The notes under the pieces are model-generated. The model did no database searches. It was given only the letters and a program-made list of their open reading frames with translations, and was not told the DNA's origin. The translations under genes were made by a program, and so were the position numbers. From Aldrovandia affinis (Eukaryota > Chordata > Actinopteri > Notacanthiformes > Halosauridae): a stretch of DNA of 64,000 nt. Each line of letters begins with the position of its first letter. Positions within the stretch are counted from its first letter, which is position 1. Positions 47,844 through 58,790 of the stretch are shown here, piece after piece. The stretch lies in the NCBI GenBank assembly GCA_029706075.1, contig JAINUG010000014.1, positions 3,871,001 through 3,935,000 on the forward strand, written 5' to 3'.

Positions 47844-48002
47844 GATACATTATAGAGGCTCCTGCTTATGAAGATTGTTTCGTTTTTACGTAGAAAAAAA
47901 AGTGAAGAGGTACAATTGTAACCAGCGCACACAGCATGAGATACAATTACAATGTACGATTTAGTGATTTGCCAGATGCTTTTAATAGAATACATAATAT
48001 AA

Positions 48003-48155
48003 TATATGCCATTTAGCAGACGCTTTTATCCAAAGCGACTTACAGTAGTGAATGCATACATTTTTCAGTATATGTGGTCCCAATGGGAATTGAACCCACA
48101 ACCTAAGCGTTGTCAGTGCCATGATCTACCTACTGAGCCACACAGAACCAAAGCA
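48003..48155 (-). mobile_element. tRNA-headed SINE with L2-type tail
   Basis: Minus strand: A box 'gtggctcagtaggtag', B box 'gggttcaattcccattg', then 'tactgaaaaatgtatgcat' and the tail 'gataaaagcgtctgctaaat'. About 145 bases, like the copy at 50029. Confidence 0.85.
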
Positions 48156-48244
48156 TTTTTTTATCCAAAGCATTTATCCAATGTGCATTAAAATGGCTCT
48201 TGAGAATCATCGCTAGAGCTATAAGTCTAATCATTGTCATTTAC

Positions 48245-48545
48245 TTTTTTTGTGGTGTGGTCCGAAAAGGCATATTTTCAGTCTTTTGCGGAAGGTGGAT
48301 AGGGAGTCTTCCACGCTGGCCGAGTGTCGAAGGTTGTTCCACCATCAGGGGATGAGGGCAGAGAAGAGGCGCGGCCACAAGGAGCAGCTCCTCTGGGTTT
48401 GTGGAGAGACGAGACAGCCAGCTGGTCAGACGTGATCTGCGTATGATGTGCATGGTGTGATCAGTGACTGAAGGTAGGAGGGAGCAGTGCCCCTCGGTAT
48501 GCCAGCGCCAACTGGCACGGTCCAAAATATGTTGGTTAATAATGT
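48245..48545 (+). repeat. Possible dispersed repeat of unknown class
   Basis: GC-richer block with phrases such as 'ttgttccaccatcaggg' and 'agaagaggcgcggcc' that recall a fish repeat I cannot name. No ends or copies in the window. Confidence 0.3.
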
Positions 48546-48689
48546 TCATCATAATGATTTATGAACATATCATGATGAATTAAGGGGACTTTCATGTAAA
48601 GTGTGCAGAGACCGTAATGACGATACTGGAGATCATTTAGGAAAGAACAGGCAGAAATCATCACAATCCAAAGACTGAGGAGACTTATG

Positions 48690-49035
48690 GGTTCATGTGG
48701 ACCCAGACCAAACATGAGACCCAACCGCTATGAGACAGAACCACTATGAGAGCAGAACCACACAGAGACAGAACCACACAGAGACAGAACCACTATGAGA
48801 GCAGAACCATGCTGAGACAGAACCGCTGTGAGCCCAGAACCATTAAGAGAGCAGAACCACTATGAGAGGAGAACCATGCTGAGACAGAACCACACTGAGA
48901 CAGAACCACTGTGAGAGTAGAACCACACTGAGACAGAACCATGCTGAGACAGAACCACACTGAGACAGAACCACTGTGAGAGTAGAACCACACTGAGACA
49001 GAACCATGCTGAGACAGAACCGCTCTCAGACAGAA
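48690..49035. repeat. Tandem repeat with 'gagacagaaccac' units
   Basis: Units of 13-27 bases ('ctgagacagaaccac', 'tatgagagcagaaccac') over about 340 bases. Confidence 0.85.
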
Positions 49036-50028
49036 CTGTGCAGTTACAGCCAACCCCAGGGCTTCACACCTGAACAGCATCCTGCTTCTAAATGACTGAA
49101 TATGCAGCTTTAACTGATCATAGCTAACAAACGCATTTTTATTGCAAAATGATGATCTCTGCAGTATAAATGCCTCATTTAATTTATGTGATGATAAATT
49201 GAACATTCAGCGGCTGGTTTTAAGTGCCCAGCTGTAACGTGTGCTACAGTGCTTAGCGGATGAACAACTCCTCTGACCTGCTATTCAAGTGCGATTGACG
49301 AGGCTCTCAGATTTGTAGGTTGGTTCACAGAACCATGCCCCAAAATAGCCCAAAAGAGTGTGAACTGTGTTTACGATGCCAACAGGGAGCCAGCCGGTGA
49401 GATGTGTAAACAGTGGTATTGCCCCAAATGCCTTACAGCCCCCACACTCATAAAAGCAGTCCTGCTGTCTCTGGCGAAACAGGACATGGAGGGGGCTGTT
49501 CTCTGGACTGTTGACCAATTTAATGTGGTGTACTGTAACTTCAGCATTGCCATATACAGTACAGTCATGTTTGGTGTTGTTGGAAAGCTGATGTCATGAG
49601 CAATGGGTTGGTGTCATTGATGATGTGGTACAGGTGGCGCTTACTAAAGATCTCAGAACACTGTTTGAAAGTGAACGGTGGAGAATGCAAATGATCTACA
49701 CGTCAGTGGCCAACTGTAAAACTAATAATGAACGAAGTGTGATATGCTTACAGAGATAACACAGGGAGTAGTTCTGTTTTGCTGTGATTGTGTTCTTATT
49801 TGGTGTTTTAGCATTTCCTTTGATGTGTGGGGGATATAGGGGAAAAGTGGCATGCTTCGCTCATATGACCCCCTGCGCGTTATTCGCGTATAACCATCTT
49901 GACACTTCTACAGTTGTATTATTCAACGTTTGTTTAACAATTGTTGGAATTCCGGCTAATAAACATATTCATAACTCAGCATTATCTCATTGACCTTACT
50001 GTTAACAGCACACACACATAGAATGTGG
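49036..50028. other. Intergenic, no gene seen
   Basis: Short open frames of 65-79 codons at 49285-49599 match no protein family I recognise and have no splice context. Confidence 0.4.
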
Positions 50029-50172
50029 TTCTGTGCGGCTCAGTTGGTAGAGCACGGCGTTGGCAGCGCTTAGGCTGTGGGTTCAATTCCCACTGGGACC
50101 ACATGTACTGAAAAATGTATGCATTCATTACTGTAAGTCGCTTTGGATAAAAGCGTCTGCTAAATGGCATGT
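50029..50172 (+). mobile_element. tRNA-headed SINE with L2-type tail
   Basis: A box 'gcggctcagttggtagagc', B box 'gggttcaattccc', body 'tactgaaaaatgtatgcat', tail 'tggataaaagcgtctgctaa', followed by (ATT)n. The best preserved of three copies. Confidence 0.9.
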
Positions 50173-52140
50173 ATTATATTATTATTATTATTAACTTTGG
50201 GTAGGTGCACTCCCTAGTCACTCACCTATACACTAGTGCCGTTGCAAGATATATAATTGTATCATTGATAGGATATACAGGCCAAAGGCACGTCCGCATC
50301 TCATATAGAGATAGCCACAGTATGAGAGCTAAGAGACTATAGTCTCTCATTTGCATATTATACCATTCTATAAGTAACTTAACAGAGAGAAAAGTTCATA
50401 TTAATTGGAGTCAGATAACGAAAGAACTAAAGTTGGATAGCATTAATTGAATCCCGTTCCGATATCACAAAGGTAAAACTATACGCTATCCTTCACTGCT
50501 CTGAAACTTCCGCCATTTGGTGTGTTTGAGTGGGATCGAGAAATTTCGAGGAATTAACCTTAAAGTGTCTGCCTTTTTACTCATGAATGAGTTGTCAGTC
50601 CAACAATGGAAATTCAATCTGCAGGAGAGGAAAGGAACAGATTTCAGTCCTGGCAGTAAATTGAGGGGAATTAGAAGATATTGATCCTGCGGATTAATTA
50701 AACAAAGTGATTTTATGGTAGAACACGCAAGGTTGTATCCCAACTTGTCTCAGTGATGAGGCTGCTAATTTGCAGAAGTTCATCACCTCAATCACACGAT
50801 GAATCTGTTGCAGAAGCACTTTTTCTTTGTGAAATCTTTTATTGTCATGAAAGGAAATATTTCTCTGTATTCCTGAAGTAAAAGATAAAATACCATTTGA
50901 CGCGTTCCAAGAAAGTATCTCATAAAATATCATATTTACAACAGTGTTGGAATTTGGATATACTCCTTTGATGCACTTGTAGAATGCATTGTTTGTAGAA
51001 TGCATTATTTTCCACACACTTGGTCGGCTAGTACCAGCCAGTAGAGAGTGTCTTGCCAGACCCCTTCTATAACAACAATATTAATATACTGGTTAAAATG
51101 TGTTATTAGAACATTGAACTAATGTTTCATGTCTATTGATGGTGGGGGGTTCCTGAGAGGAATTGTTGGAAATGTGATGCAGACTTCTCACTGACTGTAG
51201 AGAATGCTGACGTCTCATTGGCTGGCTCCTGGCAGGTTCTTTTTTAAATACATGGTGTTATTCCTGTAATTATCTACCGGCCCAGCGCTGGAGAGACATG
51301 GCTGCCCCCCCCATCCCCCCCACTCCCAGGGAACCAGGACACATGCAAATGAGAGGAGATAAAGGGGCCATTATATTATAATAAGTACACAAAGGTGCTT
51401 CCTGGCCAGATTAGCCACGCTATCTTCAATTAGAGCCATAAATTGTGATGGTTCTAAATTCACTGGGGGGCAGTTTAAGTCAGACAACAGCACACAGGGG
51501 AGAGAGGGAGGGAATGAGACTTCTGATTTAGATTGAAAGCTTCTGTGGTAGTGCACTGAGTCTGCGGCTGGAGGAGGCGTTGAGGAGGAGGAGGAGGAGG
51601 AGGAGGAGGAGGAGGAGAAGAAGAGATCAGAGTCCGGAGCCCTGCTCTGAAACTCAAGTGTGAAATGCGTTGCCGACATCAAGAACTCCACACATTTCAC
51701 ACCCTCTCCCACCAGCAGATACAAAATGGCATTCTAAACACTTAACGATATCTTCATAGAGAGTCTGTGTTTGCGTCGTCGTCTTTTGAATGGCAGGAGC
51801 TCTGGAACGAGTTTTGTTAATTCAGCATGCAGTGGTGTCAGCAACAACGGCTTCCCCTGAGGAAACGCTTCCACCTTCTGCTCCGTCCTTACGCCCTCAC
51901 TGCCATAGAGTCCGAGAGAGAGACGGTCATAATATGGGCGTGCGTGTGGGCACAGCCTGCTGGGTGTGACATTCCACAGGTGGCGTGGCGATTCCGTACG
52001 GTCACATGGTTATTTTGCGATGGTGTGGTGGAGATGCCCCGAAGTGGCGGGTTTGTGCTGCTCATTGTCTGAGCCAATGAGAACAGAGAGCCCCCCCACT
52101 CAGCGCATCTATTTTCCCCACCTCTATTAAACACACACCA
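50173..52140. other. Intergenic, no gene seen; possible regulatory stretch at 51180-51480
   Basis: The part 51180-51480 is non-repetitive and has an octamer motif ATGCAAAT (51343-51350). A (GGA)n tract follows at 51578-51616. Confidence 0.3.
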
Positions 52141-52149
52141 CCCCAACCC

Positions 52150-52864
52150 TGCATTCTCTCTCCCTCTCGATCACCCGGACCTGCTGATTCTCCCTCCACA
52201 ACATCCGGAGGATCCAACCGTTCCTCACCCAAGAGGCCACACAACCCCTGGTCCAGGCCCTGGTGATCTCGCGTCTGGACTACCTGCAATTCCTTGCTGG
52301 CAGGCCTACCGGCCTGTGCCATCAAGCCATTGCAACTAGTCCAGAATGCTGCCGCACGTCTGGTGTTCAATCAACCCAAGTTCACCCACGTCACCCCTCT
52401 ACTCTCATCTCTGCACTGGCTCCCCAACGCAGCACGCATCAGATTGCTTTTCAGGCAGCTAGAGGAACTGCTCCCCCTTACCTCCAGACACTCATCACAC
52501 CCTACACTCCAGCCAGACTCCTCCGCTCAGCTTCCTCTGGCAAACTGACTGTCCCATCCCTCCGGATGCCTGGCAGCCACTCCTCACGATCTCGCCTCTT
52601 CTCTGTCCTGACCCCTCAGTGGTGGAACGACCTTCCGCAATCCACTTCTTGCATATGTATCCCTGCCTTCTCATTTAATAAATTAAAAATTAAAAAACTA
52701 CGAACATTTTCCTTCCCAGTGTTACAGGTATGGTATGCAGCTGCCTACAACGATGTCGATCGCTATATTACTGCACTGATCTCGTGCGCAAACTATGATT
52801 GTTCCTACTATGTATTAATGCACATCTTGTAAGTCGCTCTGGATAAGAGCGTCTGCTAAATGCT
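52150..52864 (+). mobile_element. L2-type LINE, 3' end
   Basis: Frames at 52263 and 52294 together carry the end of an L2 reverse-transcriptase ORF: ALVISRLDY, IKPLQLVQNAAARLV, HVTPLLSSLHWLP and PQWWNDLPQS, with several frame breaks. The element ends in 'taagtcgctctggataagag' then 'cgtctgctaaatgc', the L2 3' tail. 5'-truncated and inactive. Confidence 0.88.
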
Positions 52865-52962
52865 TAAAATGTCAATGTAAAATGTCTCTCTCTCTGGATT
52901 ATATTGTTTCAGTATGGGTGTGGCACGTTGTGAATTGCTTAAAGGACAGGGAATGAGTTTTT

Positions 52963-53352
52963 GGTAACACTTTATTTGACATGGTCATTTATAGGGTGTA
53001 AAGTCCATTTATAATGATGACATACCCTTGTTATGACACAATCTGCAGTTTGTGTTATGACACGATTGACATAGCGACCCGCTTAGAAGGCTCACTAAGG
53101 CAGGGGCCTCGTAACACATGAATGGACATAGTCATTTTCATATGTCTTGCTGAATGCAGTGCTAATGACACCCATGGTGAGCCTTCTATGCGGGTCGCTA
53201 TGCCAATAGTGTCAAAACACAAACTGCAGATTGTGTCATAACAAGGGTATGTCATAGTTATGAGTGGACACTACACCTTATGACAGGTATTATATCATGG
53301 TAATGATGCTGCCATTTTCATGTCATAAATGACCATGTCAAATAGAGTGTTT
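52963..53352. mobile_element. Foldback MITE
   Basis: About 390 bases that are one long inverted repeat: 'taacactttatttgacatgg' at the left and its complement at the right, with inner parts ('ttgttatgacacaatctgca', 'gcgacccgc') also paired. No coding capacity. Confidence 0.82.
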
Positions 53353-55362
53353 CTCCTCCAGACACTGCACAACATTTAGCATAGGTCTCAACACCTCTGA
53401 GGTTAACGTCCTGTGGGTGCTTCATTATGATGTCATCGCGGTCTTAACACCTTTGTACTGTACATGGGATATTCTGTCTCTATTATTGTTGATGCTAAAG
53501 AATTCTGATTGGTTGTGTGTTTGAATATTTATTAAGGTCACCATCAGAAGCCTGTAAATTTGAATAAGGCTTTTTAAAAGATGTGGTTGACTATAGACCC
53601 TCAATTGTTGTAAATGATTTATGATGAATTGACCATATTTCTCATAGTTTTATTATTGTTTCTGAAGGTTTTTGCATATTTTAAGTGTAATAAGATCTTT
53701 CCATGAGGAGGAGAAGTTCTTTCTCCAGGGCGGGGGCAGAGAATATGTGCTGCTCTCCCAAGGGGGGGGGGGTAGCACTGTAATAAAAGTTCTGGAAGCA
53801 TCGCTCATATCATCCTCTATAAAAAGCAGGAACAAGACCTCAGATGAAGAGGGATATTTGTATGCTCGAGGTTGCCGTGGAGATCTGTCTGTCTTTCTGA
53901 GTGGGTCCAAAAAATAAAAATGAAATGAAAATATATTTCCCATATGGATCAGGAACTGTATGTGTAATGTATCGTGTGTGAGGAACAGATCCAACAAAGA
54001 ACTTTGTTAGATTTCAAACAAAATGTGATATTTACAGCCTGAAATATGATATTCACTGGTACTGCAATGTTACATTCACCAGTGCTGCTTGTTACATATA
54101 TACCAGTCCCTGCACTGACACTGACACTGACGCTGACACTGAGGCGCTCCAGGGCCAAGGTTGAGTAGCCCCACAGGCACTGTGGCCCTCCAGGACCAAG
54201 GTTGAGTAGCCCCACAGGCACTATTGCCTTTCAGGGCCATGGTTGAGTTTCCCAGCAGGTACTGTGGCCCTTCAGGGCCAGGGTTGAGTTGTCATTGCTG
54301 ATCCTGGGTCAGTTTATGGAGGCTGCATCCAATTCCCGATCTGAATCCATTCCTCTGCCCTCCCCCACCCCCCACCCCCCAACAGGGCTGCAGAGATGGG
54401 GTCTGATGTGGGTCTCACTTATTCATGGTCCCTGAATTATTCAGCCTCCCTTCTCTCCTGGACGTCTCTGCGAGAACAGAGGGCGCTGAGCAGGCAGGAC
54501 TCCTGCAGCATCAGGGAACAGGCCTTTCTGCTCCATGTTCCCCCCCCTCCGTCTCTGAACGATGTCACCTTGCCTTTGAAAAATAACATCACAGGCAAGG
54601 ACTGAAAATCTTTCCAGTTCGATGGGGATCATGGAAGCAGTGGCTGCACAACCCCAGCTCAGAGCACTCCGTCTGGGCACAAATAAATCACTGCTCCAAC
54701 AGCTCTGTCTGCTGCCTGATCTCTGGATGCACAAACACCTCTCTGCCCAGCTGGCTGATGTTGGCTAGGTGATAAAAGCACATGCTTGATTGGCTATGAC
54801 TCCTTCATAGCCAATCAAGGGGCAGAAGGGGAGGGGGGTGGAGGCACATTCAGATGTTTACATTCCTATCAGAGAGCCATGTTCACAAACTGGTTAGGAC
54901 ACACGCTCTCACACTCACACACACACACTCACACATCCAGGTCAATGGACCAGGGACCCTCCGACTCTTTCTCTGCCTCTCTCTCTCTCGTGTTCTTCCC
55001 CTTTTATCTGCTTGGTTGATTGGGAGTGATTTGTTGCAGTTGGGAGTGGTCAGGAGTGGTTGGCACTGGTTGGGAGCAGATGGGAGCAGTTTGGGCATAA
55101 TCGGCTTCCTTGAGCGTTACTCCACCAGGCCAGCCAGTTAGCCACACAATTACCACCATCGGCATCTCTGACAAATCTAATCCTGATAACGACCACTGCA
55201 TGGCCATTCCAATCAGCCGGAGACAACGATGAATAATGATTACTCCAGCAGCCCAATTACAGCATACGCCGTGTGAAAGATAACAGGCTCAGAGGAATGG
55301 AGAACATTGCTGCAAGCCACAGAGAATATACAATTTTCCAGTCTGCAAAGGTTATTATTGTG
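53353..55362. other. Intergenic, no gene seen; possible regulatory stretches
   Basis: A 50-bp repeat with 'ccagggccaaggttgagtag' covers 54145-54290. The segments 54395-54560 and 55090-55275 are GC-balanced and non-repetitive. The second has several TAAT cores (caattacc, aataatgattac, caattacag). Conservation is untested. Confidence 0.25.
54785..54819. repeat. Perfect 15-bp inverted repeat with CCAAT boxes
   Basis: Arms cttgattggctatga (54785-54799) and tcatagccaatcaag (54805-54819) with a 5-base loop. Each arm holds a CCAAT box, in opposite directions. Confidence 0.9.
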
Positions 55363-56396
55363 CCGTAATAGGGCGTTGGGCAACTATGAGCCCCCAGAAC
55401 AATCAATGTGCCTTGGCATAGACTCTACAAGTGTCTGGAACACTATCGGAAGAATGCAACACCATTCTTACATGAGAAATTCCATCATATGATGTTTTGT
55501 TGATGGTATTGGAAAAGGCAGTCTCAGGCGCCACTCCGCTCTCAGGCGCTGCTCACACCCTAGATTGATATTTGCAGTCAACCGATTCAGAGTTGCTTGT
55601 CTGTTTTGCCTTGTGTCTCGAACCAATGCACGGACATCATGGTTGAGGAGTATGCGCTTTCAACCACAGTTGCCCCTTGTTGATGATGTCTTTCCCTCAG
55701 ACTTCCATGCCAACATCACCTTAGCCACTGTTCCTCATGAAACATCAGAAAGTTGAGCAGGCTTCATCACTGAAGCTCCTACCAAATGGGTCCCAACAAT
55801 CATCCCTCTTTCAAAGTCACCTCTCTTCTTCGAGCCTTGATAGCCAAAATAATGGGCAACTGGGCCTGCCCATCATGACCCTAAGCATCGTGGGATGTTA
55901 ATTGCTTAATTAACTCAGGAACCACACCTGTGTGGAAGCACCGGCTTCCGAATTATTATTTTTGTTTGTGATTTTATCAAATTTTCTCCCAATTTGGTAG
56001 CCAATTACACCCACTATTTTTATGTCAATCCCCCCCAGTAATGTGAGTTCACTGCCGTAGTCCTGCAACCGGTAGTGACGAAGGCGAAGTAACGTCTCCA
56101 AGACGGCACTCGCCAGGCCGTCAACCGTAACCCGGTACTACAGGGCCACTCTTATGCGCAGCGAACGTCATGTCGGTTCCCTCCCCCCTCCCTGGGGCGG
56201 ACAGCCAATCGCCGCCCCTGGTGGCACTCCCGGCCGCCAGAGCCGACTCTGGGGAGACGGGGAATTGAACCCCAGTCTCCGTGGCCAGCGTCGAACGTTG
56301 TAGCCACTGGACCATGCGGGAGGCCCAGCACCGGCTTTCAATATAATTTGTATCCCTCATTTACTCAAGTGTTTCCTTTATTTTGGCAGTTACCTG
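55363..56396 (-). mobile_element. Old Tc1-like transposon interrupted by a SINE
   Basis: Left part 55363-55940 has the reverse of a Tc1 C-terminus ('gggcgttgggcaactatgag'). The right part 56338-56396 ends 'tttattttggcagttacctg'. It belongs to the same family as 10960-11608 and 60761-61290. Confidence 0.75.
55937..56337 (-). mobile_element. tRNA-derived SINE nested in a Tc1 element
   Basis: The duplication agcaccggctt is exact at 55937-55947 and 56327-56337. The minus-strand head 'gcatggtccagtggctac' and 'ggggttcaattcc', and the core 'gcgattggctgtccgcc', match the copy at 22739-23125. Confidence 0.92.
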
Positions 56397-56877
56397 TATA
56401 TACAGACATGCAGACCTACAGTCACTGAATAAAAGAATACAGTGTGAGGGTGGTTGAGTTGTGTACTTAATGAGGGTTTAAAAAATATATCGTAATCTGG
56501 TGAAAATAAAAAGTCCCTCATTCAAACACCTCGAGTTAATTGAGTTAATTTGTGAAGTATCAAAAGTTATGAAACAAATTAAATACTGTAAGTAATTAAA
56601 CATGTATAGAACTCTTGACATAATTAAGCATATCAGAAGGATCAGAAGGGAAGGTGGTTTTATTTTTAACTGTATGCAACTGACAGAATTGTGCCTGGAT
56701 TTCTACCTTATTTTCAACCATTCAGTGCCTTAGGACACCTTGGGGTGAAGTACACTATATCAAAATAAAATTGTTTTAAATGAACCAATTTAGAATTCTT
56801 ACACATATACAGCGCCTTGCAAATGCTATCCTGTCTGTTACTGAATTTCTGTTACAACAATGTTTATTATTAATCAT

Positions 56878-57180
56878 CATAATAATAATAATACACTTTG
56901 TTCATATAGCACCTTTCATACAGAATGCAGCTCAATGTGCCTTTTCAGCACAAAGAATAGAGAGGAAATAATACAATAAATAAGAAAATCACACAATCCA
57001 AATGGCATAGAGAAAATCATGTAAGTAAAGGAATAAATCAATTTAAAGAAATAAAGTAATAAAGTTTTCAGTTGCCTTTTAAAAATGTCCACTGAGTCCA
57101 TTCGGAAGTGACAGCACTGAAGAGCTAAACAAAACATTTGGGTTGCAGTCCAGAGCCCTGTCAGCCTCGTTTTAAGCACT
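56878..57180 (-). repeat. Possible dispersed fish repeat
   Basis: 'ttgttcatatagcacctttc' and 'atgtccactgagtccattcgg' resemble parts of a frequent fish repeat. Identified from memory only. Confidence 0.35.
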
Positions 57181-57439
57181 GCTTTTACTCAGAGTCCTAA
57201 AACCTCCTGTTCAACTTCAGCACAACCGGATTTTCAAAATTCAATCCCTTTCTCCTGGGGCTAAATAATAGTCCATCTCAACCAGAGAAACTGCTAACCA
57301 GCACTTCCTAGTTACTGTTAGAGCTGAATTCACCAGCTACCTAACCGAGGTTTGTAAGGACCTGCAATTGCACACATCTGTCTTGCTACTGCACATGACG
57401 TGCCAGTGTTTAACGAGTAATGGGCGATTAAAAGCATGT

Positions 57440-57650
57440 TATATTTTCTTTAGAAATTTAGTGGAGTAAGAGGAAATGCAGAGGCAAATAAAAATACTTG
57501 AGGAGGCGGATCAGTTCGCCGTTGTCGCTGCCGGTCCCGGAGTTGCAGTGGCGAACTCGTAGTACGAGGGAAAGGGATAGTTGACATAGACGAGGGTATA
57601 ATTGGCCACCAAATTGGAAGAAATACAGGGGAAAAATCAGTACTGAAGTA
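57440..57650 (+). mobile_element. SINE 3' fragment
   Basis: The end block 'gagggtataattggccacca' followed by an A-rich tail matches the 3' end of the other SINEs (38230-38350). The head is absent. Confidence 0.6.
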
Positions 57651-58584
57651 CAATAACAAAGCATTTCTACTTCCTTTATTTCCACCACTGGTAATTAACC
57701 TTCTACAATGCACAATGTCCCTCTAAAATGCAGTGTCCCTCTACAGTGCACAGTATCTCTCTACAATATATAGTGTAGCTCTACAATGCACTGACCTGAC
57801 TTAAATGTGATAATATTGCTGCAGCATATTTTCGAAATGTTGTGTCTACATTATTGGCTTTTACTACATTATTACATAGGAACTGGTGATTTTTTTTCTC
57901 ATTAAATATGTCCAGAGTTTTGCCACTCATGTGGAAGAACATGAACCCTTTTTCCGTACTTTGATTTGACATTTAAATTAATTAAGGAAAAAATTGCGCA
58001 TTTGACTCAGAACCCCAAAACCCGCTTTGTCGTGAGCTCTGTGAGAATCACACTTTTTATAGTAGGGCATCGCAGTGGAGCCCCCGCCCCGTTACTGCCC
58101 CATTAACAGTGCGAAATAGAGCTGGGAAGATCATTAATGAGACATCAAGCACAGGAAACACATTTCTGTCAGGGTCCCGGATAATTCCGGTGATGTATGG
58201 AGCGAGAACGAGGAGGTTCTCAGTCCACGTCCAGAGTGACTTCATAAAAACTCCTTCCACCAATTTAACATCTAAATGGCATCTCCAGGGCTCCCGCTGG
58301 TGCAGGGGTATAAGTCAGGGGTATTGATTCCCTCCTTTAAAGGAAGCGGCATTATCAGGGCATGATTTCCCATAGATCGGTGGGAGACGGTGCCTCCACA
58401 CCGTGCTCGTTCTCTGCACAGGGGTGTTAGTGCCTCTGGAGCTCCAGCGCCGAGCATCGAGCCTCACACTCACACACGCATTTACCTCACAGAGCCGCTC
58501 GCTGCCTACAAACGCCAACTTTAACCTGTTTGAGCCGGTCGAATGGGCTTTATGTCCACGGGGGAAAACCAGCACACTCCAACA

Positions 58585-58603
58585 TGCACAGACACACATG
58601 CAT

Positions 58604-58634
<31 letters not shown>

Positions 58635-58790
58635 AATACACATGCATGCATGCATACACACACACACACACACATACAAATGCACACACATGCATACACA
58701 CACACATGCACACACATACATCCATACACACACACATACATGCATACACACATAAAAATACACATACACACACACACGTACACATAGACA
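58585..58790. repeat. (CA)n/(CATA)n/(GCAT)n microsatellite
   Basis: Impure CA repeats with 'tgcatgcatgca' inserts. Confidence 0.9.

Larger units (their letters stand above)
45276..47848 (-). mobile_element. Non-coding LTR retrotransposon with two LTRs, tRNA-Phe primer site and 5-bp target duplication
   Basis: LTRs are 45281-46416 and 46713-47843, nearly identical, each TG...CA on the minus strand. The duplication gatac flanks the element (45276-45280, 47844-47848). On the minus strand the right LTR is the 5' one. Three bases after it comes the primer-binding site at 46709-46692, whose plus-strand form tcccgggtttcggcacca equals the 3' end of tRNA-Phe with CCA. A purine-rich stretch (ggcggtggaggag) lies just before the 3' LTR. 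The interior is only 296 bases and has no gag, protease or polymerase code. Close LTR identity points to a young insertion that needed another element's enzymes, or to internal deletion. Confidence 0.93.

Noticed and set aside
48250-48552. Possible gene block with 103-codon frame
   Set aside because: Looks like a dispersed repeat; no start, domain or exon borders.
49285-49599. Opposed 65-79 codon frames
   Set aside because: Chance overlap in unique sequence; no motif.
50029-50105. tRNA gene
   Set aside because: A and B boxes are present, but the sequence continues into a SINE body and L2-type tail, and the same unit recurs at 48003-48155.
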